From IMG/VR virus record IMGVR_UViG_3300011114_001087, positions 1 to 38,290 of that record: DNA of 38,290 nt; one strand, written 5' to 3'. Below, one piece after another: positions 13,343 through 21,111 of this stretch (position 1 is the stretch's first letter; every line of letters starts with the position of its first letter). The notes under the pieces are model-generated. The model saw only the letters and a list, made by a program, of their open reading frames with translations, made no database searches and was not told the DNA's origin. The position numbers and the translations under genes were made by a program. This DNA is from a virus.

Positions 13343-16300
13343 ACCTTCGCCTAAGAACTGAGCACAGCTTTGGCTACGCCATCGGCAAGGTGGACAAGGT
13401 CTTGTCGGCAACTTCAACTCCATGGGCTGGCATTGCCGACCGCCACGGGACATGGGGACATATACGGTGGATGCGCGCTTGCAAGGCTGCAGGCAGGAAG
13501 CCAATCTTCGGAGTTGAGCTTGCTGTGGTTCATGACATGGAGTTGCGCGAAAAACAGCAGGTGAACTACATGTCCTTCATTGCCCGAAATGATGCAGGCT
13601 TGCGCGAGGTGTATGAATTGACCACACTGGCCACAAGCAAGTTCTACTATCACCCGCGCCTTGACTATGGACATCTGGCTGAGGTGAGCGATAATGTCAT
13701 CGTTCTGTCGGGTGCCCATCCGGACTTTGAGCGACTGCCCATGAAGCCGAACATCTTCGTTGAGTTGAACCAGCTTTCGTCTCCGGACATTGTGCAGGCG
13801 ACAAGCCTCGGCAAACTCGTGGCCACTGGCGACAACCTTTATCCTCGGCCAAGTGACAAGGGAGCCTATGACATAATTGTGGGCAAGGATCGCCAGATGC
13901 GCACCGCCTCTGCCCATATCATCAGCGAGCACGAGTGGCTGGAAAGCTGGCCTGAGCACCGACAGGCCATCGCTCTAGGAGCCTCGCTAGCCTCCGAATG
14001 CACTGCAGCCCTACCCAAAGCCCAACTTCTTCATCCCGACATGAAGGTGACACTGCAGGACATGTGCATTGCAGGAGCAAAGAGCAGGAAGGTCAACTTG
14101 GACAACAAGGTCTATGGGGACAGGCTGGATCGCGAACTGAAGTTAATCGAAGACAAGGAGTTTGAGGACTACTTTTTTATTGTAGCAGATTTGGTCAACT
14201 GGGCTAAGCAGCGCATGCTCGTGGGACCAGCACGTGGCTCCAGCTGTGGATCGCTCGTGTGCTATTTGATAGGAATCACCGACATTGATCCGATTCCCTA
14301 CGACCTGTTGTTCGAGCGATTCATTGACATCAACCGGAAAGACCTTCCGGACATTGACATTGACTTCCAAGACGACCGCCGCGAATTGGCCTTCGACTAC
14401 CTGAAGGAAAAGTATGGCCACGAGAATGTGGCTCGCCTCGGCACCATCAATGTGTTCAAGGCCAAGAGTGCCCTAGGCGACTGTGCCAAGGAACTGGGCA
14501 TTCCCCAGTGGGAGGTGGCTGACTTGAAGGACTCGATCATCGAGCGAAGCACTGGCGACTCCCGTGCAGCCTTCTGCATTCTGGACACCTTTGAGCAACT
14601 GGAAATTGGCCGCTCGACGCTTCAAAAGTATCCGGAGCTGGCAGTGTCTGCCGAACTTGAAGGGTGTGCCCGCCACACAGGCATGCACGCTGCAGGCATC
14701 ATCATCACAGCCAATCCCATTACCAATTACTGCTCTGTGAATGAGCACACACAGACGGCCATGATTGACAAGTATGATGCCGAGGACTTGAACCTTCTGA
14801 AGATTGATGCACTAGGCCTGCGCACTCTCAGCGTTCTGCAGGACACCCTCGACCAGATAGGTAGGTCGCGTGAGTGGCTTCGGGATCTTCCCACGGACAA
14901 TGCCGAGGCTTTTGAGACACTGAACAAGTGTCACTTCGCTGGCATCTTCCAGTTTGAGGGATATGCACTCCAAAGCATCGTCAAGCAAATGCACATTGAC
15001 AACTTTGAGGACATTGTCAGCATCACCGCGCTTGCTCGTCCTGGGCCACTCAACTCCGGTGGGACGACCGAGTTTCTCAAGCGACGGACTGGCGAAAGCG
15101 AAACTGTCTATCTTCATCCTCTTGCCGAGGACATCACCAAGATCACCTTTGGCGTTATTGTTTATCAGGAGCAGGTCATGCAAATTGCCCGCATCGTTGG
15201 GTCGCTGTCGTGGGAGGATGTCAGCAGTTTGCGCAAGGCGATGAGCAAGTCGTTGGGGAAGGAGTTCTTTGATCGCTACTTCGAGAAGTTTGCCAAGGGG
15301 ACAGATGAAAAAGGCATCCCACGCGAGCAGGCTCAAGCGATCTGGGACAAGATCAATACGATGGGATCGTGGGCGTTTAATAGATGCTTATCAGGAGATA
15401 CGATGATTCGGTTGTCAACTTCTGGCAGCAATCTTCCCACCGAGATAAGCATCGCTGAACTTTACGACAGATATGTTGCCAATCCATCCTCATGGATAAA
15501 GCAGCGGAAGAAAAAAGGATTCTGTGCACCTCTCATCACCTTTGATGGCGAGCGAGGAGTGCCGATGAGTTGTGTCACGATCCACAGGAATGGGATAAAG
15601 AAGGTGAATCGCTATTTGTTTGACGATGGCACATTTGTGGATTGCACAAAGGATCACAAATTCCTTATCAATGGCCAGTGGACTCAAGCCTCCTGTGCGA
15701 AGGTCGGGGACAGATTTCGCGCGCTGACTTCCGACGAGCAACCGAAAGACCCAAAGATGGCAGTTGCAAAGGACTCCGACAAAGGGAAGTCAGCACGAGG
15801 GAGAAAATATGGCAAGACACAGGAAGGCTTTCCAACTGGCAAGGACAATCCTGCATGGAAGAATGGCCTGAGTGTGGCATTCCGGAAGTTCAAACTCGCC
15901 AACAAGGGAAAGCCTTGCCAAGTCTGTGGGAGGAAAACTGGACGAATGGAAGTCCATCACAAGGATGAATCCTCTGGCAATATAAATCCAGAAGACCTTC
16001 AATGGCTCTGTGTCAGTTGCCATAAAAAGGAACACTACATGCTCGGCAGAACTCGTCGCTGGAAGAAGGGATACAAGCCCACAGATAAAGTCCTTGTGTC
16101 AGTAACGCCAATCGGCGACAGGGAAACCTACGACATTGAGATGCCAGATCCTCATCACAACTTCATGCTCGCCAATGGACTAATAACCCACAACAGCCAT
16201 GCAGTTGCCTATGGACTCATGAGCTACTGGTGCTCCTTCATGAAAGCCCATCACCCTCTGGAGTTTGCTGCCAGCTGCCTGCGCAATGCCAAGGACGACG

Positions 16301-16968
16301 ACCAGAGCATCAAAATCCTGCGCGAACTTGTGAATGAAGGCTACCATTACAAGCCTCTCGACAAGGACAAATCGGTGGCCAACTGGAGTGTGCAAGATGG
16401 CACCCTCGTCGGTGGTCGTACTGCCATCAAAGGAGTTGGCACCAAGCTTGCCGAAACAATCCTGCGGAAGCGAACCGAAGGAAAGCCATTCACTGAGCGT
16501 GAGCGGAAATTATTGACCGAAGGCACAACCCCATGGGACAAGGTGTTTGAGGCTTCAGAGCGATGGGGACACATCATCCGCAATCCGGAAAAGTTCAACA
16601 TCCTCACACCACTCACCTTGCTCAAGGACATCACCCAGCACAGCGACGGGACATTTGTCTTCATTGCCAAGATAACCGAGAAGAATCTTCGCGATCACAA
16701 CGAACTTCAGAACCTTGTCAAGCGCGGTGGAAAGCGAATGGAGGGACAATCGCTCTTCCTCAACTTGACGCTGGAGGATGACACCGATTCGATGATGGCG
16801 AGTGTGAATCGCTTTGACTATTTGAAGTGGGGAGTGCCGCTGATTGAGTCTGGGAAAATCGGCGACTGGTATATTTGGAAGGGCGTGAACAATCCTGGCT
16901 TTCGAAAAATACGAATTTCAAGGTGGCGGAAACTCACTGGCAATGAGGAGTTTACGAGAAAAGATTGA
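13339..16968 (+). CDS. dnaE: C-family DNA polymerase (DnaE-like alpha subunit) with in-frame intein
   Basis: The start is the ATG at 13339, overlapping the exonuclease stop. The precursor is 1209 residues; without the intein (codons 683-952) it is 939, shorter than bacterial DnaE. A PHP-like N-terminus is visible (RTEHSFGYA and IADRHGTWG, with the second motif divergent). Palm residues are D338, D340 and D342 in PDIDIDF and D490 in LLKIDALGLRTL. GPARGSSCGSLVCYLIGITDIDP precedes the first aspartates. After the intein come the SHAVAYGLMSYW helix and a helix-hairpin-helix-like RTAIKGVGTKLAETI. It replicates phage DNA, likely with the upstream exonuclease. I see no clamp gene. Confidence 0.92.
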   Translation: MNLRLRTEHSFGYAIGKVDKVLSATSTPWAGIADRHGTWGHIRWMRACKAAGRKPIFGVELAVVHDMELREKQQVNYMSFIARNDAGLREVYELTTLATSKFYYHPRLDYGHLAEVSDNVIVLSGAHPDFERLPMKPNIFVELNQLSSPDIVQATSLGKLVATGDNLYPRPSDKGAYDIIVGKDRQMRTASAHIISEHEWLESWPEHRQAIALGASLASECTAALPKAQLLHPDMKVTLQDMCIAGAKSRKVNLDNKVYGDRLDRELKLIEDKEFEDYFFIVADLVNWAKQRMLVGPARGSSCGSLVCYLIGITDIDPIPYDLLFERFIDINRKDLPDIDIDFQDDRRELAFDYLKEKYGHENVARLGTINVFKAKSALGDCAKELGIPQWEVADLKDSIIERSTGDSRAAFCILDTFEQLEIGRSTLQKYPELAVSAELEGCARHTGMHAAGIIITANPITNYCSVNEHTQTAMIDKYDAEDLNLLKIDALGLRTLSVLQDTLDQIGRSREWLRDLPTDNAEAFETLNKCHFAGIFQFEGYALQSIVKQMHIDNFEDIVSITALARPGPLNSGGTTEFLKRRTGESETVYLHPLAEDITKITFGVIVYQEQVMQIARIVGSLSWEDVSSLRKAMSKSLGKEFFDRYFEKFAKGTDEKGIPREQAQAIWDKINTMGSWAFNRCLSGDTMIRLSTSGSNLPTEISIAELYDRYVANPSSWIKQRKKKGFCAPLITFDGERGVPMSCVTIHRNGIKKVNRYLFDDGTFVDCTKDHKFLINGQWTQASCAKVGDRFRALTSDEQPKDPKMAVAKDSDKGKSARGRKYGKTQEGFPTGKDNPAWKNGLSVAFRKFKLANKGKPCQVCGRKTGRMEVHHKDESSGNINPEDLQWLCVSCHKKEHYMLGRTRRWKKGYKPTDKVLVSVTPIGDRETYDIEMPDPHHNFMLANGLITHNSHAVAYGLMSYWCSFMKAHHPLEFAASCLRNAKDDDQSIKILRELVNEGYHYKPLDKDKSVANWSVQDGTLVGGRTAIKGVGTKLAETILRKRTEGKPFTERERKLLTEGTTPWDKVFEASERWGHIIRNPEKFNILTPLTLLKDITQHSDGTFVFIAKITEKNLRDHNELQNLVKRGGKRMEGQSLFLNLTLEDDTDSMMASVNRFDYLKWGVPLIESGKIGDWYIWKGVNNPGFRKIRISRWRKLTGNEEFTRKD
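15385..16194 (+). other. HNH-containing intein inside the DNA polymerase
   Basis: The insert is 270 codons, from Cys1 (CLSGDTMIRL) to the terminal His-Asn (GLITHN), followed by Ser+1 of the extein. The B-block TKDHKFLI and F-block YDIEMPDPHHNFML are recognisable, as in Hint-domain inteins. Between them lies an HNH endonuclease domain: CQVCG, VHHKDES, NINPEDLQWLCVSCHKKEH. The insertion falls inside the conserved FN(K/R)SHAxAY motif, four residues after the position of the cyanobacterial split DnaE intein (Y/CFNK). Splicing should restore FNRSHAVAY. The linker region is Lys-rich and AT-biased relative to the host gene. Confidence 0.92.
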
Positions 16969-16974
16969 AATTGT

Positions 16975-17072
16975 TGAAAATAAATGTTGCCTATCTGCCA
17001 GAAAAGAACGATGCTCCAAATCGTGCAAGGGAATAACTCCCAAGCCGAAAACCAAAAAAAGAAAAAAAGACA
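16975..17072 (+). promoter_or_regulatory. Promoter/leader element, copy 2
   Basis: This region begins seven bases after the polymerase stop and repeats the layout of 221-324. It has TGAAAATAAATGTTGCC at 16975, CAAATCGTGCAAGGG at 17017-17031, a small hairpin with a different loop (GGGA 17029-17032 with TCCC 17038-17041), then CCAAGCCGAAAACC and an A-rich leader to the ATG. The stem is kept while the loop changes. It likely starts a new transcript that covers the genes from 17073 to 20220. Confidence 0.65.
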
Positions 17073-17354
17073 ATGAGCACAAAACAAATCATCAAAGCAC
17101 AAATAAATCAGACTGCACTTGACCTTGTAAAAGCCAAGTTTGACAGCGACAAAGCGAAGATCATTCAGGACTTGATCCAATCAATGAATGAAATGGTAAA
17201 CTTCATCGAGCATTCTGGGCGCGTCGAAACTACCAAGGATTTCTACGGCGACTATCTCCCATTGATTCGCAACAAGAGAGAGTTTGCAATGTATATTCTT
17301 GCAGGTGCCGGAGAGGGTGCTCGTGCCGTTGCACGTATCAACAATTTCGAGTAA
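17073..17354 (+). CDS. Small hypothetical protein (93 aa)
   Basis: An all-helical sequence (QIIKAQINQTALDLVKAKFDSDK, then IIQDLIQSMNEMVNF, then MYILAGAGEGARAVARINNFE) with no recognised family. It has no Cys and no clear membrane segment. It follows copy 2 of the promoter/leader element, just as the first small gene follows copy 1, so it is probably strongly expressed. It could be a DNA-binding or host-interacting protein; this is not supported by any motif. Confidence 0.65.
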   Translation: MSTKQIIKAQINQTALDLVKAKFDSDKAKIIQDLIQSMNEMVNFIEHSGRVETTKDFYGDYLPLIRNKREFAMYILAGAGEGARAVARINNFE

Positions 17355-17385
17355 ACAAACAACAAACCAAAAAGACAAAAAGCAA

Positions 17386-17892
17386 ATGAACACCAAACCA
17401 TTAACATCAACATCAACACAAATGAAAATGACCCGAGACATCAACATCAAAGAGGCTAAGACAGCGGACTTGGTCGCTTGGTATAACGAAAACAGTGGCA
17501 GCACCCGCAAGCTGGATCGCTTCCGCGACCGCGCCGACGCCGAAAAGCGCGTGGGTGCACTCTACGATGCCATCAAGGAACTGTCCACTGGCACCAGCAA
17601 GCCGAGTGAGGCGAAGAAGGTTGAGAAGAAACAGAAGCAAGCCTCGCCAAAGCCAGAAGGCGAAACTCGCGGACGTGCCAGCAAGTTCGCAGGCTTCACC
17701 ATCACCCGTGCAAAGGAGAATGGCAAGCACATCGATAACCCTCGTCGTGAGGGAACTGCAGGCCACAAGTCCTTCGCTGTCATCAAGGATGGCATGAAGT
17801 TCGAGGCCTACGTCGCTGCAGGTGGTCGCGCCAACGACCTCCAGTGGGACATCGACCACAAGTATGTGACGGTTGAGGCACCGAAAGCCTAA
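17386..17892 (+). CDS. Small basic protein with a 'DRAxAEKRV' helix, family uncertain (168 aa)
   Basis: The N-terminal domain reads LVAWYNENSGS followed by FRDRADAEKRVGALYDAI, a helix pair found in a broad group of bacterial and phage proteins of unknown function, some annotated as DUF3489. A Lys/Pro/Ser-rich linker follows (about 75-105). The C-terminal part has GFTITRAKENG, GTAGHKSFAVIKDGM and YVAAGGRANDLQWD, a small beta-rich domain. The ATG at 17386 is chosen because of the leader CCAAAAAGACAAAAAGCAA. The basic linker would suit DNA or RNA binding. I see no catalytic motif. Confidence 0.65.
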   Translation: MNTKPLTSTSTQMKMTRDINIKEAKTADLVAWYNENSGSTRKLDRFRDRADAEKRVGALYDAIKELSTGTSKPSEAKKVEKKQKQASPKPEGETRGRASKFAGFTITRAKENGKHIDNPRREGTAGHKSFAVIKDGMKFEAYVAAGGRANDLQWDIDHKYVTVEAPKA

Positions 17893-17896
17893 AGGG

Positions 17897-19636
17897 ATGA
17901 TTGTATCACCCCACAGAGAGAATCATCTCTTGGTGATTCCAGGACAGCTTAGTGGAGGAAACTTCGCTAAGCTGTCCTCCTTTCCTGGACACACGAAGTG
18001 GCAGGAAAGGAATCTCGTGGTTCGCATCACAGGCCAAAACCTTCAGCACATCCTGAACAACTGGCCGACAGCTGAGTGGATAGGTGGATGTGACGAGGTG
18101 CGCAGTGATTATCTTCAACAACTGGGACTGGCAAAGGATGTGGCTGAGCAGAAGGCGAACACTGCCATTATCCCCGATGACAGTGGCTATGCCTACAAGC
18201 GCGCACCCATGGCACATCAACGGAAAGCCTTTGGCCTTTCGCGGGACACCCGTGCCTTTGGCCTCTTCATGGAGCAGGGCACTGGCAAGACGAAGGTTGT
18301 CATTGACACAGCGTGCTATCTGTGGCTGAAAAAGGAGATCGATTTTCTGGTCATCGTGGCGTGGCCGAATGGCGTGCACAGGAACTGGATTGACTACGAA
18401 CTTCCCGAGGACATGAGTGTGCCGTATGTTGCAGGCTATTGGAGTGCCAAGCACACAAGCAAGAAGCAACGAGTTGAGTGGGAAAAGATGCTGCTCCAGC
18501 GCGACAAGCTGCGGGTGATGGCCTTCAATGTGGAGGCTTTCGTGAGTCCCTCGGCACAGGCCTTTCTTGAAAGCATCCTGCGAAGCAACCGCTGCATGTT
18601 TGTCATAGACCAGTCTGCCAGCATCAAGAATCCTCAGGCCTTGCGCACCAAGTTCCTCGTGGACAAGATGAGCACTCTGGCACCCTACCGACGTGTGCTG
18701 GACGGAGCACCTGTGGCCGAGGGAGCCAGCGAATTTTACTCCCAGTTCAAGTTTCTCGACCCGATGATTATTGGCCATGACACATGGACAGGTTTCAAGG
18801 CTGAGTTCTGCAACATCGGCTTTTTCAATGAGATCAAAGGCTACAAGAATCTTGACGAGCTTCACAGGCGCGTGGACGGCCATTGCTATCGGGTGCTGGC
18901 CGACGACTGCCAAGACCTTCCAGAGCGCATCTACAAGTTGTGGCCATTTGACCTTGGGGACAACGAGCAGCGGATATTTGACGAGTTGAAGGCCACAGAT
19001 CTGGCCTTTTTCCGCACAGACAAGGCCAAGGACGAGTCGGAGGAGGATCGCGAGCCAAGTGGTGCGATCCTTGAAGAACACCTCGCCTTGGTCAAGAATT
19101 TGCGCCTCCAGCAGATAAGCAGTGGCTGGTGGCCAGTGGATGGGGTGAAAATGATTGAGAATGACACACCCTGCAGGCTCAGAGCCCTGCTTTTGTTGCT
19201 GGAGCAGGCGGACGGGAAGGCACTCATCTATTCGCGCTTTAGAGCCGATCTAGAGGCAATTGCCAAGGTGCTTGGAAAAAAGGCTGTCAGTTACCACGGG
19301 GGAATTGGGGATGAGGAGCGTGCCGAGGCGAAAAAGCGATTCATGACCGATCCAGACACCCTTTACTTCATCGGCCAGCCGAGAAGTGCTGGAATTGGTC
19401 ATACCCTGACCGCTGCCCACCATGTTATCTTTTACAGCAACGATCCTTCTCTGAGGATGCGCGAGGAGTGCGAGAAACGTGCCCACCGACAAGGCTTGAA
19501 GCACAAACTCATCATCTGGGATCTGGTGGCGAGGAAGAGCCACGACTCGGCAATCATCCGCGCTCTGAAGGCCAAGAAGAATCTTTCAGACATCATCCTC
19601 AAAGACCCAACCTCCTTTTTCCTCTGCCATGAGTAA
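17897..19636 (+). CDS. SNF2-like DNA translocase/helicase with variant motif II
   Basis: The protein has 579 residues from the ATG at 17897; the frame extends to a TTG at 17873. The first 60 residues resemble N-terminal segments of phage SNF2-type helicases (WQERNLVVRITGQNL). Motif I is EQGTGKT (126-132). Motif II reads VIDQSASIKNP (D238-Q239), where Glu is usual. Motif III reads GAP (270-272) instead of GTP, followed by FYSQFKFLDP. Motif VI is RAHRQG (528-533). The fold and placement after a DNA-polymerase gene support a role in replication or recombination. The variant motifs suggest altered or reduced ATP hydrolysis. Confidence 0.82.
   Translation: MIVSPHRENHLLVIPGQLSGGNFAKLSSFPGHTKWQERNLVVRITGQNLQHILNNWPTAEWIGGCDEVRSDYLQQLGLAKDVAEQKANTAIIPDDSGYAYKRAPMAHQRKAFGLSRDTRAFGLFMEQGTGKTKVVIDTACYLWLKKEIDFLVIVAWPNGVHRNWIDYELPEDMSVPYVAGYWSAKHTSKKQRVEWEKMLLQRDKLRVMAFNVEAFVSPSAQAFLESILRSNRCMFVIDQSASIKNPQALRTKFLVDKMSTLAPYRRVLDGAPVAEGASEFYSQFKFLDPMIIGHDTWTGFKAEFCNIGFFNEIKGYKNLDELHRRVDGHCYRVLADDCQDLPERIYKLWPFDLGDNEQRIFDELKATDLAFFRTDKAKDESEEDREPSGAILEEHLALVKNLRLQQISSGWWPVDGVKMIENDTPCRLRALLLLLEQADGKALIYSRFRADLEAIAKVLGKKAVSYHGGIGDEERAEAKKRFMTDPDTLYFIGQPRSAGIGHTLTAAHHVIFYSNDPSLRMREECEKRAHRQGLKHKLIIWDLVARKSHDSAIIRALKAKKNLSDIILKDPTSFFLCHE
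17900..17990 (+). promoter_or_regulatory. Structured RNA region around the SNF2-like gene start
   Basis: A perfect 12-bp inverted repeat (AGGACAGCTTAG 17941-17952, CTAAGCTGTCCT 17967-17978, loop 14) follows a second, weaker pairing, ATCACC with GGTGAT and AATCA with TGATT, from about 17904 to 17938. The hairpin is inside the first codons of the helicase gene and 49 bases after the previous stop, so it may limit readthrough or regulate translation. The downstream bases are only moderately T-rich (CTCCTTTCC), so a full intrinsic terminator is not certain. Confidence 0.5.
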
Positions 19637-19808
19637 TGAATACGACCCAGAGTTTGAAGACTACATGCTGCGCCAGGAATTTGGCAGCACAAGCAACAAG
19701 CGCAATAAATTTAGGTGCAGTGACAGGTTGTGTGGCAGTGAAGACTGCAGCAATTGTCATCCTGAAGGCTGCGAAGAGCCAGAGGAGGAAAAAGATGAAG
19801 CTGAATGA
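19629..19808 (+). CDS. Cys-rich mini-protein with CGxxDCxxC motif (59 aa)
   Basis: The frame starts 8 bp before the helicase stop and overlaps the next gene by 14 bp. Its core reads FRCSDRLCGSEDCSNCHPEGC, a zinc-knuckle-like cluster of five Cys in C-x5-C-x4-C-x2-C-x4-C spacing. The DR-x-CG-x-x-DC-x-x-C-x-P pattern recurs in small phage and prophage proteins I have seen annotated as hypothetical. The rest is acidic (EEPEEEKDEAE). It may bind metal or assist the adjacent nuclease or helicase (inference). Confidence 0.72.
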   Translation: MSNEYDPEFEDYMLRQEFGSTSNKRNKFRCSDRLCGSEDCSNCHPEGCEEPEEEKDEAE

Positions 19809-20220
19809 GAAGTGGCTCAGTCGAAAGATTCGCGAGAACTGCTCAAAGTTCTGGTGGCAGTCTTTTGAGCATGCACGCACTTGGAGTGTGCCAGACCTTC
19901 ATGCAGTGGCACCACGAAGGTTTCCATTCTGGGTCGAGCTCAAGGTTGTGGAAACGCCGAACTGCCTATTGCCATTCCGCTCAGGCCAACCGAACTGGCT
20001 TGACGAGCACACGCAGCACGGCGGAAGAGGCTTCGTCGTGACCGGAATCATCAGCGAGAAGTCGCTGGTCGTCACTCCTTTGTTTCATCCGCCGATTTCC
20101 TGCAGGAATCTTGTGGCAAAGGTCAAGTTGAAGGTAATTCAGGAGTTTTCGCCGACTGTCAGTCTGCAGAGCAAGACGTTGTGGGAGGATTTTCAGGATT
20201 GTCTTTCGGTCAAAGCCTAG
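19795..20220 (+). CDS. PD-(D/E)XK nuclease-like protein (VRR-NUC-type)
   Basis: The core SVPDLHAVAPRRFPFWVELKVVE gives P-D (about residue 34) and E-x-K at the end of the next strand (V-E-L-K), the classical PD-(D/E)XK layout. A following SGQPNWLDEHTQHGGRGFVVTG matches the 'Q-x-x-W...GG' helix-strand found in phage Holliday-junction resolvase/VRR-NUC-like proteins. At 141 residues the size fits. The ATG at 19795 lies inside the 3' end of the Cys-rich gene. The stop overlaps the convergent endolysin gene by 4 bp. A role in recombination or DNA end processing is likely. Confidence 0.75.
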   Translation: MKLNEKWLSRKIRENCSKFWWQSFEHARTWSVPDLHAVAPRRFPFWVELKVVETPNCLLPFRSGQPNWLDEHTQHGGRGFVVTGIISEKSLVVTPLFHPPISCRNLVAKVKLKVIQEFSPTVSLQSKTLWEDFQDCLSVKA

Positions 20221-20753
20221 CACAACCGAATGAATACCTTTGCCAGACTCCTGTCCCGATGCTTCTTCCACACACCGTCGCCAGTTTCGCTGTCGCGCTC
20301 CCCACGACCATTGGTGTTGCCTTCCACAACAGTGAGCTCTCCCCGCTCGCTGTCCTCCACTACAATTCCGACATGTGGGAAGTCATAGACAACAATGTCA
20401 CCGCGATGTGCGACTGCATTTTCGCCAGCAATAAGGAGTTTTTTGTCCTTTGCCCAGTTCACCAGATCCCAAGCACCTGCAGTTCTCGGACGCCATTTCT
20501 CAATGTCCTCAGGGTGCAGGCTGAGAGTTGCCAGCACGCTCGGAGCTTTCAGCCACTGAGCTACCACCCAATCCACAAACGCCGCGCACCAAGGCCAAGT
20601 ATCTGGTGTTAGCCATGTAGCTCTCTGATACTCTCGGATACGCGCACCACAGTTGTTCCCGCCAGCCTCGCGAATGCCGACCTCGCCCTCAGCGAGGAGA
20701 GCAAGGACGTTGCGCGCTTGCACAGGAGACAGAATGGCGAGTTCCGAGGTCAT
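20217..20753 (-). CDS. Endolysin with CHAP amidase/peptidase domain
   Basis: CHAP features are clear: the catalytic Cys in TWPWCAAFVDWVV (C56), the His in YDFPHVGIVV (H127), and a downstream acidic/Asn segment TVVEGNTNGRGE (E144, N146). The final part GDGVWKKHRDRSLAKVFIRL is typical of single-domain CHAP lysins. There is no signal peptide, so export would use the holin next door. It should cut peptidoglycan peptide or amide bonds at the end of infection. The ATG overlaps the stop of the lipoprotein gene (ATGA) and the stop overlaps the convergent nuclease by 4 bp. Confidence 0.88.
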   Translation of the reverse strand: MTSELAILSPVQARNVLALLAEGEVGIREAGGNNCGARIREYQRATWLTPDTWPWCAAFVDWVVAQWLKAPSVLATLSLHPEDIEKWRPRTAGAWDLVNWAKDKKLLIAGENAVAHRGDIVVYDFPHVGIVVEDSERGELTVVEGNTNGRGERDSETGDGVWKKHRDRSLAKVFIRLC

Positions 20754-20923
20754 TTAGAATATCCAGAAATACTGCGACCGACTTCATTCCCGTCAATGTC
20801 AAGAAGGACGCGCTTACCGTCATAGCTTGCTGTCATTCCAGAGTAGCTCATGCCGACTCCGAACGGAATGCTTGCACATCCTGCAAAGCACAGAATTGCT
20901 AGGCTAGCGAATAGCTTGGTCAT
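20750..20923 (-). CDS. Small predicted lipoprotein (57 aa), outer spanin candidate
   Basis: The protein starts MTKLFASLAILCFAGC. The hydrophobic signal ends in a lipobox-like FAGC with Cys at about residue 16, followed by a short Gly/Ser-rich mature part (MSYSGM, YDGKRVLLDIDGNEVGR). Together with the membrane-anchored coiled-coil protein two genes upstream it fits the outer partner of a two-component spanin, which fuses the inner and outer membranes. It overlaps the endolysin start (ATGA) and the holin-like stop (4 bp). Its tiny mature domain is Gly-rich rather than Pro-rich, so the spanin label is tentative. Confidence 0.65.
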   Translation of the reverse strand: MTKLFASLAILCFAGCASIPFGVGMSYSGMTASYDGKRVLLDIDGNEVGRSISGYSK

Positions 20924-21111
20924 TTGAGTGAGTCAGGAGTTGGCTTAATCGCCCGTAAAATAAAAGTGGCAAGCAAACCAGCGATAAAAATTCTTTGTTT
21001 CCAATTAGGTGGAATAAAGTTGCCGACTTCACCGAGTTGGTAAGGGGCAGCAGCAAGTGCGGTTAGCACACTGGTAACTGCGGTGGATATATTTCGAGTT
21101 TTTTCGTTCAT
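20920..21111 (-). CDS. Holin-like membrane protein (63 aa)
   Basis: Two hydrophobic segments are visible: about residues 8-24 (ISTAVTSVLTALAAAPY) and 41-53 (IFIAGLLATFILR), with a charged ends-in pattern (MNEKTRN... and ...KPTPDSLK). Small size, two membrane segments and position between a membrane-anchored coiled-coil protein and a CHAP endolysin fit a class II-type holin. The frame extends to 21153, but the ATG at 21111 overlaps the upstream stop (ATGA), so it is preferred. It would form the pores that let the endolysin reach the wall. Confidence 0.65.
   Translation of the reverse strand: MNEKTRNISTAVTSVLTALAAAPYQLGEVGNFIPPNWKQRIFIAGLLATFILRAIKPTPDSLK

Noticed and set aside
17906-19081. 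Long minus-strand open frame (391 codons) opposite the SNF2-like gene
   Set aside because: The sense strand carries recognisable helicase motifs; the antisense product has none.
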